Shown here piece by piece: positions 16,556-24,031 of a stretch of DNA of 64,000 nt; position 1 is the stretch's first letter; every line of letters starts with the position of its first letter. The DNA is from an uncultured Bacteroidales bacterium (GTDB lineage Bacteria > Bacteroidota > Bacteroidia > Bacteroidales > UBA932). A program made the position numbers and the translations under genes. A model generated the notes under the pieces. The model was given only the letters and a program-made list of their open reading frames with translations. It ran no database searches and was not told where the DNA came from. The stretch is taken from contig CALUPG010000002.1 of assembly GCA_944322565.1 (NCBI GenBank), positions 62,001-126,000 of the forward strand, written 5' to 3'.

Positions 16556-16626
16556 AGAACCGACATGCGAGAAATCTTTTCAGTTATTGCGCAGGATTTC
16601 ATTATATATTATTGCGGCGAATTCAT

Positions 16627-16634
16627 TATTTTTG
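16627..16634 (+). promoter_or_regulatory. -7 element for the second GH92 gene
   Basis: TATTTTTG fits TAnnTTTG, about 97 bases before ATG 16731. It leaves a leader that contains the tandem 14-base repeat. Confidence 0.4.
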
Positions 16635-16651
16635 TCTGTTTAATGCTTTTG

Positions 16652-16679
16652 ATTGACACTGATTGATTGACACTGATTG
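16652..16679. repeat. two exact tandem 14-base repeats before GH92
   Basis: ATTGACACTGATTG occurs twice in immediate tandem (16652-16665, 16666-16679), 51 bases before the second GH92 start. Direct repeats in this place are commonly regulator-binding sites; here they could also be simple slippage products. Confidence 0.6.
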
Positions 16680-16730
16680 ATATTATTAGAATTATTAATA
16701 CTTCATTTTGTCTGACTAATACTTTCTTCA

Positions 16731-18947
16731 ATGGCAACCAGAAAAACTGCAATGCTTTTTGCGACTGCGGCGGCTCTTGCGGCGGTGGCATGCTCATCGG
16801 GCAGGACGGCGGACTATGCCGGGACTGTCAATCCTCTCATAGGAACGGACTTCACAGGCAACACCTATCCGGGGGCTCAGGCCCCGTTCGGGATGGTGCA
16901 GCTGAGCCCTGACAACGGACTTCCGGGCTGGGACAGGATAGCAGGATACTTCTATCCTGACAGCACCATCGCAGGCTTCAGCCATACCCATCTTTCGGGT
17001 ACGGGTGCAGGAGACCTGTATGACATCTCCTTCATGCCTGTAACCCTGCCGTACAATGAGGCAGAGGCCCCGCTCGGCATCCACTCGAAATTCTCCCATG
17101 AAGACGAGGAAGCCAGCGCCGGATATTACAGGGTGCTGCTGAAGGACTACGGAATCAATGTGGAGCTTACGGCTACGCCAAGGTGCGGCATCCAGAGATA
17201 TACCTTCCCGAAGGGAGAGTCGGCAGTGCTGCTCAACCTGAAGAAGGCCATGAACTGGGACTTCACGGAAGATTCGTTCATTGAAGCCGTGGACTCCTGC
17301 ACTATACGGGGCTACAGATTCTCGGACGGATGGGCCCGGGGCCAGAAAGTATACTTCATGACAAGATTCTCACGGCCTTTCGATGCATTGTCAGTCGAAG
17401 TGTCAGACACTGAGCGCGACGGGAAGAAAATCGGCAAGGCATATACCGCCCGCTTTGACTTCAGCACAACAGAAGGGGAACAGCTGACCGTATGCACTGC
17501 TATTTCCGGCACCGGCATGGAGGGGGCCGCCCTTAATCTTGAGACAGAAGCCCCGCACAACGACTTTGACAAATACCTTGCGGAAGTAAGGGAGGACTGG
17601 AACCGCCAGCTCGGCAAGATAGAAGTCATCGGCGGCGATCCGGACGACAGGGCCAGCTTCTACACGGCACTTTATCATTCGATGATAGCACCGACGACAT
17701 ACAGCGATGTTGACGGCTCATATTACGGACCGGACAAGAAAATCCACAAGGCAGAAGGATGGACCAACTACGGGACATTCTCGCTTTGGGACACTTTCAG
17801 GGCGGCGCATCCTTTGTTCACTTACACGGAGACTGCAAGGGTGAACGACATGGTAAAGTCCTTCATCGCATTCTATGAGCAGAACGGGAGACTGCCTGTA
17901 TGGAATTTCTGGGGCAGCGAGACTGACATGATGATAGGCTACCATGCAGTGCCGGTCATTGCGGACGCATATCTGAAAGGCATCGGGGACTTTGATGCAG
18001 AAAAGGCTCTCGAAGCCTGCGTGAACACTGCCAACCTGGACTGGTACCGAGGCATCGGCCTCTACAAGGAACTGGGATATGTGCCGTTCGATGTCGCGGA
18101 CAAATACAATTCCGAGAACTGGTCGCTTTCACGCACACTTGAATATGCATACGATGACTGGTGCATAGCGAAGATGGCCGAGAAGATGGGACACAAGGAC
18201 ACGGCGGAAGAATTCTACGCCCGCTCGCAGAACTGGCGCAATGTCTATAATCCGCAGACCACATTCATGCAGCCGCGCGACAGCAAAGGCAATTTCCAGA
18301 AAGGGTTCTCCCCTGACGACTATACCCCTCACATCTGCGAAAGCAACGGCTGGCACTATTTCTGGTCCGTGCAGCATGACATCGACGGTCTCATCGACGC
18401 CGTCGGAGGAAAGGAAAGATTCGCGGAGAAGCTTGACAGCATGTTCACATACAACCCTTCCGCAGATGACGAACTTCCTCTCTTCAGCACCGGAATGATA
18501 GGGCAATATGCCCACGGCAACGAGCCGAGCCACCATGTCATCTATCTCTTCAACAAGGTCGGACAGCCGTGGAAGACGCAGAAATATGCAGCTGAAGTCA
18601 TGCACGAGCTTTACTTCAATGCTCCGGCAGGTCTCTGCGGCAACGAGGACTGCGGCCAGATGTCCGCATGGTATGTATTCAGCGCAATGGGCTTCTATCC
18701 GGTCAACCCCGCCGCCGGAGAATACGAGATAGGCACGCCTCTCTTCCCTGAAGTGAAGATGCATCTTGAGAACGGCAGGACTTTCACCATCCTGGCACAC
18801 AATGTCAGCAAGGACAACATCTACATACAGTCAGTGAAGCTGGACGGCAAGCCTTATGACAGAAGCTACATCACCCATGACCAGATAATGTCTGGGGCCA
18901 CCCTTGAATTCGAAATGGGCGCCGAGCCTGCAGAAGCCTGGTATTGA
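16731..18947 (+). CDS. GH92 family alpha-mannosidase, lipoprotein
   Basis: A 738-residue family 92 alpha-mannosidase with a lipoprotein signal (AAVAC, Cys at about 22). Landmarks run in order: YAGTVNPLIGTD and GNTYPGAQAPFGMVQLSPD at the N-terminal sandwich, WDTFRAAHPLFTY (about 350), ESNGWHYFWSVQHD (about 540), GQYAHGNEPSHH (about 590) and NEDCGQMSAWYVFSAMGFYPV (about 640-660). The GNEP form and the intact CGQMSAWY motif match the best-known N-glycan-acting members. It is followed closely by the GH88 gene, so the two are likely co-transcribed. It releases mannose for uptake after a GH18 enzyme has cut the N-glycan; this role is inferred from the neighbouring operon. Confidence 0.95.
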   Translation: MATRKTAMLFATAAALAAVACSSGRTADYAGTVNPLIGTDFTGNTYPGAQAPFGMVQLSPDNGLPGWDRIAGYFYPDSTIAGFSHTHLSGTGAGDLYDISFMPVTLPYNEAEAPLGIHSKFSHEDEEASAGYYRVLLKDYGINVELTATPRCGIQRYTFPKGESAVLLNLKKAMNWDFTEDSFIEAVDSCTIRGYRFSDGWARGQKVYFMTRFSRPFDALSVEVSDTERDGKKIGKAYTARFDFSTTEGEQLTVCTAISGTGMEGAALNLETEAPHNDFDKYLAEVREDWNRQLGKIEVIGGDPDDRASFYTALYHSMIAPTTYSDVDGSYYGPDKKIHKAEGWTNYGTFSLWDTFRAAHPLFTYTETARVNDMVKSFIAFYEQNGRLPVWNFWGSETDMMIGYHAVPVIADAYLKGIGDFDAEKALEACVNTANLDWYRGIGLYKELGYVPFDVADKYNSENWSLSRTLEYAYDDWCIAKMAEKMGHKDTAEEFYARSQNWRNVYNPQTTFMQPRDSKGNFQKGFSPDDYTPHICESNGWHYFWSVQHDIDGLIDAVGGKERFAEKLDSMFTYNPSADDELPLFSTGMIGQYAHGNEPSHHVIYLFNKVGQPWKTQKYAAEVMHELYFNAPAGLCGNEDCGQMSAWYVFSAMGFYPVNPAAGEYEIGTPLFPEVKMHLENGRTFTILAHNVSKDNIYIQSVKLDGKPYDRSYITHDQIMSGATLEFEMGAEPAEAWY

Positions 18948-18970
18948 CTTCCCCTGAAACCGATGACACC

Positions 18971-20185
18971 ATGCGACCAAAGGCGATTTCCATAGCGGCA
19001 GCCTCCGCCGCCGTACTGGTTTCAGGAATTTTCTGTTCTTCAGGCAACAGTATCATCAGTGACAACATCGCGAATGCAGAAATCCAGACCCGGCTTCTGC
19101 TTGAGGCATCCGAAGCCGGAGACACAATCCGCATACCGTCTTCATTCCAGAAAGGGGAAGTGGTATTCGTGCCGGCATCGGACTGGGTGAGCGGATTTTT
19201 CGCCGGGACCCTCTGGTACATGTATGAACTCACCGGGGACGAATTCTGGGCAGAACACGCAAGAAAGCACACGGAAGCTCTCGAAGACATACAATACCTC
19301 ACATGGCATCATGATGTCGGATTCATGATATATGACAGTTACGGCAACGGGCTCAGGCTAAAGAACATCGAGGGATACAAAGATGTCTGCATCAATGCGG
19401 CGAAGTCCCTGTCGACAAGGTTCCGTCCTGGAGCCGGAATACTCCAGTCATGGAATGCGGACAGCGGATGGCAGTCTGAAAGAGGGTGGAAGTGCCCCGT
19501 CATCATAGACAATATGATGAACCTTGAGATTCTATTCAAGGCGACGGAATTCAGCGGGGACCCGACATTCGCCAGGATTGCAGCAAGCCATGCCGACAAG
19601 ACGCTGAAAAATCATTTCAGGCCTGACTGGAGCAGCTATCATGTGGTGGACTACGACCCGGAAACAGGTGATGTGCTCAAAAAATGCACCGCACAGGGCT
19701 ATGCGGACGAATCGGCATGGTCAAGGGGACAGGCATGGGCGCTCTACGGATTCACGGCGGCATACCGCTGCACTGCGGACAAGAAATATCTGGATGCAGC
19801 AGAGAATGCGGCCGGATTCATTCTGTCTCATCCGAATATGCCGGAAGACCTTGTGCCTTACTGGGATTTCAATGCCCCGGACATTCCTGACGAGCCGAGG
19901 GACGCCTCTTCGGCAGCCATCATTGCTTCCGGCCTGTACGAACTGTATTGCCACACCGGCAAGGATATATACAAAGAAAAGGCAGACAAAATCATCTGTT
20001 CACTTTCAACGCCTGCATACAGGGCCGCACAGGGAACCAACGGAGGTTTCATCCTTATGCATTCGGTGGGAAGCATACCCCACGGCAACAGCATAGATGT
20101 CCCACTCGCCTATGCTGACTACTATTTCCTTGAGGCACTCATCCGCAAGCGGAACATCGAAGCCGGTCTTCCTCCTGTGGAATAA
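18971..20185 (+). CDS. GH88 family unsaturated glucuronyl hydrolase-like enzyme
   Basis: A 404-residue alpha/alpha-barrel protein of the GH88 type, which removes 4,5-unsaturated uronic acids left by polysaccharide lyases. It has an N-terminal signal sequence (about 1-22; the IFC is a poor lipobox). The two conserved acidic residues fit: D115 in HHDVGFM and D180 in VIIDNMMN. DESAWSRGQAWALYGF and YWDFNAP are further family motifs. I chose ATG 18971; the frame is open to a TTG at 18944 that overlaps the GH92 stop. It is linked to GH92 by 23 bases. No polysaccharide lyase is in the window, so its substrate is unclear. Confidence 0.88.
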   Translation: MRPKAISIAAASAAVLVSGIFCSSGNSIISDNIANAEIQTRLLLEASEAGDTIRIPSSFQKGEVVFVPASDWVSGFFAGTLWYMYELTGDEFWAEHARKHTEALEDIQYLTWHHDVGFMIYDSYGNGLRLKNIEGYKDVCINAAKSLSTRFRPGAGILQSWNADSGWQSERGWKCPVIIDNMMNLEILFKATEFSGDPTFARIAASHADKTLKNHFRPDWSSYHVVDYDPETGDVLKKCTAQGYADESAWSRGQAWALYGFTAAYRCTADKKYLDAAENAAGFILSHPNMPEDLVPYWDFNAPDIPDEPRDASSAAIIASGLYELYCHTGKDIYKEKADKIICSLSTPAYRAAQGTNGGFILMHSVGSIPHGNSIDVPLAYADYYFLEALIRKRNIEAGLPPVE

Positions 20186-20241
20186 GAGGGAAAACCGGCG
20201 GACAGACTGCTGTCAGACACTCATCCGCAAGAGGAACATCG
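20136..20241. repeat. 24-base duplication at the end of GH88
   Basis: CACTCATCCGCAAGCGGAAC and the next four bases (20136-20159, coding the C-terminus of GH88) recur with one mismatch at 20218-20241, just after the stop codon. The downstream copy is not translated. It suggests a small tandem duplication that displaced or reshaped the 3' end of the gene. Confidence 0.7.
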
Positions 20242-20245
20242 GACA

Positions 20246-21502
20246 TTATTCCTCTCCGTAGAGATATTTTCTCTGCTCCGGAGTAAGGACATCTATTTCA
20301 CAGCCCCAGTAGGCGAGCTTGCGCCTTGCGACTTCCTCATCTATGCTGCGCGGCACATCATTGAGCATCTTATGCGGCTCCCGTGCTATCCTGTCCCTGT
20401 TCTGCACGAGATATCGTGCGCTCAGGGCCTGGATGGCAAATGACATGTCCATGATTTCCGCCGGATGACCGTCTCCTGCGGCAAGGTTGACCAGTCGGCC
20501 CTCTGCCAGAATATATATCCTGTTGCCGTTGTCAAGGAGATAGCCGGTGATATTCCTGCGGGCAGGCTTGATTTCCTTTGCGATTGAGGCAAGGCCCCTG
20601 ACATCCACCTCGACATCGAAATGTCCGGCATTGCAGCAGATGGCGCCGTCTTTCATCAGCATGAAATGATTCCCGGTAATGACGGCATCGCAGCCTGTTA
20701 CAGTCACGAAAATGTCTCCGAGAGAGGCGGCCTGCTCCATTGTCATCACCTTGAATCCGTCCATAACAGCCTCCATGGCCTTTATCGGATCAATTTCAGT
20801 GACAATTACCTCTGCCCCGAGTCCCTTGGCCCTCATCGCGACTCCCTTGCCGCACCAGCCGTAGCCGGCCACGACAACATTCTTGCCGGCGACAATCAGA
20901 TTGGTTGTGCGGTTGATGCCGTCCCATACGGACTGGCCAGTGCCATAGCGGTTGTCAAAAAGATGCTTGCAGTCGGCATTGTTGACCAGCATCATAGGGA
21001 AGCACAGCGCCCCGGCCCTGTCCATCGCCTGAAGACGGAGAATGCCGGTGGTAGTCTCCTCACAGCCTCCGATTACGCCTGGAATCAGATGGCGGAACTC
21101 CGTGTGCATCAGATTGACAAGGTCTCCACCGTCATCTATTATCAGGTCCGGCCCCTGCTCAAGCACTTTTCTTATATGGGATTCATATTCTTCAGAAGTG
21201 GCGCCATACCAGGCAAATACATTGAGACCCCCGTGCACGAGGGCTGCCGCCACATCGTCCTGTGTGGAAAGAGGATTGCTGCCTGTGACATACATCTCGG
21301 CGCCGCCAGCGGCCAGAGTCTCGCACAGATATGCCGTCTTGGCTTCCAGATGCACGGACAGGGCGATTTTCAGCCCCTTGAAAGGCTTCTCCTGAGCAAA
21401 TTCGCGCTCCAGTCCGTTCAGAAGAGGCATATGATGCCTCACCCAGTCAATCTTGAGCCGTCCCTCCGGCCACAATTCGGGATTTCTTATTTCACTTGCC
21501 AT
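20246..21502 (-). CDS. ahcY: adenosylhomocysteinase, short type
   Basis: A 418-residue S-adenosylhomocysteine hydrolase, which splits the methylation by-product into adenosine and homocysteine. Motifs: VTGSNPLSTQDDVAAAL, HTEF, GVIGGCEETTTG, VNNADCKHLFDNRYGTGQS, the NAD-binding loop VVAGYGWCGKGVA, and GDGHPAEIMDMSFA. It lacks the roughly 40-residue insertion and the C-terminal Lys-Tyr tail of the canonical bacterial and animal enzyme and instead ends EIDVLTPEQRKYLYGEE, as in archaeal and Thermotoga enzymes. The start at 21502 is set by a well-formed promoter just upstream; an open extension to 21655 is not translated. Confidence 0.95.
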   Translation of the reverse strand: MASEIRNPELWPEGRLKIDWVRHHMPLLNGLEREFAQEKPFKGLKIALSVHLEAKTAYLCETLAAGGAEMYVTGSNPLSTQDDVAAALVHGGLNVFAWYGATSEEYESHIRKVLEQGPDLIIDDGGDLVNLMHTEFRHLIPGVIGGCEETTTGILRLQAMDRAGALCFPMMLVNNADCKHLFDNRYGTGQSVWDGINRTTNLIVAGKNVVVAGYGWCGKGVAMRAKGLGAEVIVTEIDPIKAMEAVMDGFKVMTMEQAASLGDIFVTVTGCDAVITGNHFMLMKDGAICCNAGHFDVEVDVRGLASIAKEIKPARRNITGYLLDNGNRIYILAEGRLVNLAAGDGHPAEIMDMSFAIQALSARYLVQNRDRIAREPHKMLNDVPRSIDEEVARRKLAYWGCEIDVLTPEQRKYLYGEE

Positions 21503-21526
21503 GATGTCTTGAAATTTTACCGACTG

Positions 21527-21558
21527 CAAATTTAGAATCCTGCCGAGACTTGAGCAAA
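21527..21558 (-). promoter_or_regulatory. promoter of ahcY
   Basis: On the minus strand TTTG (21558-21555) lies 20 bases before TAAATTTG (21534-21527), close to the Bacteroides consensus; the leader would be about 20 bases. It fixes the ahcY start at 21502. Confidence 0.65.
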
Positions 21559-21594
21559 TTTTTAGAAAAATACCAGCCGGGGAAGATATACAAG

Positions 21595-21613
21595 AAAAAG
21601 GGCGGCCCTTTTT
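21595..21613 (-). terminator. intrinsic terminator of the SusCD-GH18 operon
   Basis: Perfect 8-pair stem AAAAAGGG / CCCTTTTT with a three-base loop, reading as a hairpin with a T-tract on either strand. On the minus strand it follows the last gene of the operon (stop at 21696) and precedes the ahcY promoter. Confidence 0.6.
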
Positions 21614-21649
21614 GTCACTGCTGACTTTAGGGCCACCCTCAGTATGATT

Positions 21650-21676
21650 GTTCATGGCTGGATACAGCCCATGAAC
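21650..21676 (-). terminator. second hairpin after the LamG gene
   Basis: GTTCATGGCTG, loop GATA, CAG-C-CCATGAAC: an 11-pair stem with one bulged base, 20 bases after the DUF1735/LamG stop codon on the minus strand. No T-tract; it may protect the 3' end of the mRNA or assist the terminator at 21595. Confidence 0.5.
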
Positions 21677-21695
21677 TTATGTTGTCTTCAAAAAG

Positions 21696-22844
21696 CTACA
21701 GGTCTCCGCCGACAGCCACCGGATTCTCGAGGTCGACGAATTTCGGCATGCTGAGATCCGTTGGATCAAGATGATTCTCCGTAGCATCCTTGAGTTCTCC
21801 GTTGAGTTTATAATATGCCAACAGGCCAGGTGATGCGGGGTCTACAGTAAGCATATTATCCTTAATCTGGTTGGCAGAACGTACGACATTCCAGAGCCGG
21901 ACTTCTGACATGTATCCGTTGAGAGGACGGGTCCCCCAGTCGAATCTCGGAACCATTCCGACAGAGAAGCCGAAATCTGCTCCGCCTGCAGTAAGATCGG
22001 ATGACATCGCAAATGTACCCTCGATGACTTCTTCTCCATTGACATAAAGATGACCTTCGTTGGCAGAGTTACAGGTAAATGCCAGATGATACCACTTGCC
22101 TTCAGTGAGAGGACCGTCATGATAAGTCATTTCTGCTTTGCCGGCCATCTGAAGAACATCCTTTGGAACGGTTCCGCCACCGGCATCTCCGACACGCATA
22201 ATCATCACGCCCTCACAGCCCATGATGGTATTGTTGTTCCCGAAGCTTGAGATATTTACAAGAGCCTCATAAGTAACTTCAGTGAAGACATTGAGCGGAG
22301 ATATCGGTATCTTGAAATAGTTGTTGTTGAATTGTGCCACCCGGGTAATCTTTGGCAGTCTACGAATGACAATATATGTCAAGTCTGAACCTTCTATCAT
22401 AGGGACATCCCCAGTATTGACCCGCACAGGCAACACATAACTCGCGCCTTCTGCAACAGCGTCAAGTCCAGGAAGATTAAGCATCACGGCATCGGAATAA
22501 ATTTCGCCGGAATGAATTACAGAAGATTCCGCTCCCAGAGTTGCTCCTGGAAAGAGGGGATATTCCTTGCCGAATTTCTGGTTATATGCAGCAAGGATAT
22601 CAGCATCCGTCTCAAGGGTATATGTAACCTGAACATCGGATGATGTCATTGATGAAAGACGGGACTGAAGTTCATAATCCATTGTCGATACCCCTTCTTC
22701 CAAATCAATCACATTCTCCTCGTTCTCAAAATACAGTTTTGGAATCAGAAGCTCCGCCTCCTTGTCCTGACAACCGGCAGCCAGGCATACTCCAAGCCCA
22801 AGAACTGCTGAAATTTTCAATATCTTTTTATTCATACTGCTCAA
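21696..22844 (-). CDS. surface lipoprotein with DUF1735 and LamG-type domains
   Basis: A 382-residue lipoprotein (lipobox AAGC, Cys at about 25). Residues about 35-165 fit DUF1735, a beta-sandwich found in surface glycan-binding proteins and next to GH18 enzymes. Residues about 185-370 fit a LamG/concanavalin-like domain (EGKWYHLAFTCNS, LYVNGEEV, LNGYMSEVRLWNVVRSANQI). It probably holds the N-glycan at the cell surface. Its start is 2 bases from the GH18 stop, the last gene of the SusC-SusD-GH18 operon. An in-frame ATG at 22835 is an equally good start. Confidence 0.85.
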   Translation of the reverse strand: MSSMNKKILKISAVLGLGVCLAAGCQDKEAELLIPKLYFENEENVIDLEEGVSTMDYELQSRLSSMTSSDVQVTYTLETDADILAAYNQKFGKEYPLFPGATLGAESSVIHSGEIYSDAVMLNLPGLDAVAEGASYVLPVRVNTGDVPMIEGSDLTYIVIRRLPKITRVAQFNNNYFKIPISPLNVFTEVTYEALVNISSFGNNNTIMGCEGVMIMRVGDAGGGTVPKDVLQMAGKAEMTYHDGPLTEGKWYHLAFTCNSANEGHLYVNGEEVIEGTFAMSSDLTAGGADFGFSVGMVPRFDWGTRPLNGYMSEVRLWNVVRSANQIKDNMLTVDPASPGLLAYYKLNGELKDATENHLDPTDLSMPKFVDLENPVAVGGDL

Positions 22845-22846
22845 TT

Positions 22847-23989
22847 TTATTGTTCATTCTCTGTTGCAGTTCCTTCCTGGGCAGCCTTCCACTCGTTGAA
22901 TACGCGCTGGTTCTCCTGGATGGCCTTGCGCATCCACTTGTAGTCAGGAGTATTGTCATAGTCCTTCTGGAAACGGTAGGCTCCGACGCCGCCCTTGTAG
23001 CCGCTGCTCGGCATATAACGGGCCTGGTCAAGAAGGCGCCCTCCATCAACTGCATATTGTTCAAAGTTCTCCGTCAGGATGAACTTGTGGGTATTCGGGG
23101 CGTATCCGTCAAGTCCGTCCACCCTGCCGTAAGACTGGAGGATGAAGTAGTCAATGTATTCAGGACAGCTGGAAACGAATGTCCCGATGACACCGTCGAC
23201 ACAGAGAAGCTTGTGTCCCTTGTTCTCAGGGTCGCTCATAGGACCGATGTACTTGCCCATTTCCTTTACAAGATGGATTATAAGGTCCGTCTGGCGAGGA
23301 TTGTTGGCAAGTGTTCCGTCGGCATCGTTGAAGCCGCTTCCCGGCTCCCAGTCGATGTCGAATCCGTCCCACTCGTTGACTACGAGAGAGTCGCAGAGAG
23401 CCTTTGCGAATCTCGTGTGGGCAGCCTTGAGTTCCTCAAAGTTACTCAAATCATGAGAAGTGAAGCCCCAATAATCCCAGCGGGCCAGTTTCTTGGCTTG
23501 CTCAAGCTGGGAGTCACTCCAGCCTTCTTCTTCAGCCTGGACATACAGGTCAGCGTATACAGACTCCGGAGTCCTTCCCTTTCCGAGATGAGAAAGAAGG
23601 CTCACTTCAAGAAGCTTGATGCCTTTCTTTTTCTGCACGAACTCTTTGTCTTTCTTCTGTTCCGGGGTGATTTCAAATCTTCCCGGAGCACCGCTCCACA
23701 TGGAGATGATGTCCATGCTGTCAGGGACAGATGTCAGATAACCGCCCCTCGCGGCACCGTACGGAGCCCAGTCGGAGAACCAGCCGAAAGCCACAGGACG
23801 GCCGTAGGCATAGATCTGGTCCTTGTATTCACGGAGATTAGCATAATATGCCTCGCTCTCCTCATTGTCCATCGTGTTGTAACCGCCGATATGCTCCACC
23901 GGGATCTTTTCGACTTCAGTGCACGAGAACATCGCCATCCCGGCGACAAGCGCCGGAAATATCAGGAATTTTGTGAATTTATTGTTCAT
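22847..23989 (-). CDS. GH18 family endo-beta-N-acetylglucosaminidase-like lipoprotein
   Basis: A 380-residue lipoprotein (lipobox MFSC, Cys at about 23) with a GH18 TIM barrel. The catalytic signature DxxDxDxE is intact: D208, D211, D213 and E215 in DGFDIDWEPG. Members of this kind next to SusCD and DUF1735 are endoglycosidases that cut the chitobiose core of N-glycans at the cell surface, releasing the oligosaccharide from the protein. It lies between SusD and the LamG lipoprotein and is co-transcribed. Chitinase activity is the alternative, but the GH92 enzymes nearby favour N-glycans. Confidence 0.9.
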   Translation of the reverse strand: MNNKFTKFLIFPALVAGMAMFSCTEVEKIPVEHIGGYNTMDNEESEAYYANLREYKDQIYAYGRPVAFGWFSDWAPYGAARGGYLTSVPDSMDIISMWSGAPGRFEITPEQKKDKEFVQKKKGIKLLEVSLLSHLGKGRTPESVYADLYVQAEEEGWSDSQLEQAKKLARWDYWGFTSHDLSNFEELKAAHTRFAKALCDSLVVNEWDGFDIDWEPGSGFNDADGTLANNPRQTDLIIHLVKEMGKYIGPMSDPENKGHKLLCVDGVIGTFVSSCPEYIDYFILQSYGRVDGLDGYAPNTHKFILTENFEQYAVDGGRLLDQARYMPSSGYKGGVGAYRFQKDYDNTPDYKWMRKAIQENQRVFNEWKAAQEGTATENEQ

Positions 23990-24031
23990 AAGTATTTATC
24001 GTTTGATGCTATGCATTATAAACCAATTCCA

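Noticed and set aside
15994..16602. Overlapping short frames on both strands in the repeat region.
   Set aside because: Their residues mirror the DNA repeats (for example runs of short VRCIRC-like units); no start context or family match.
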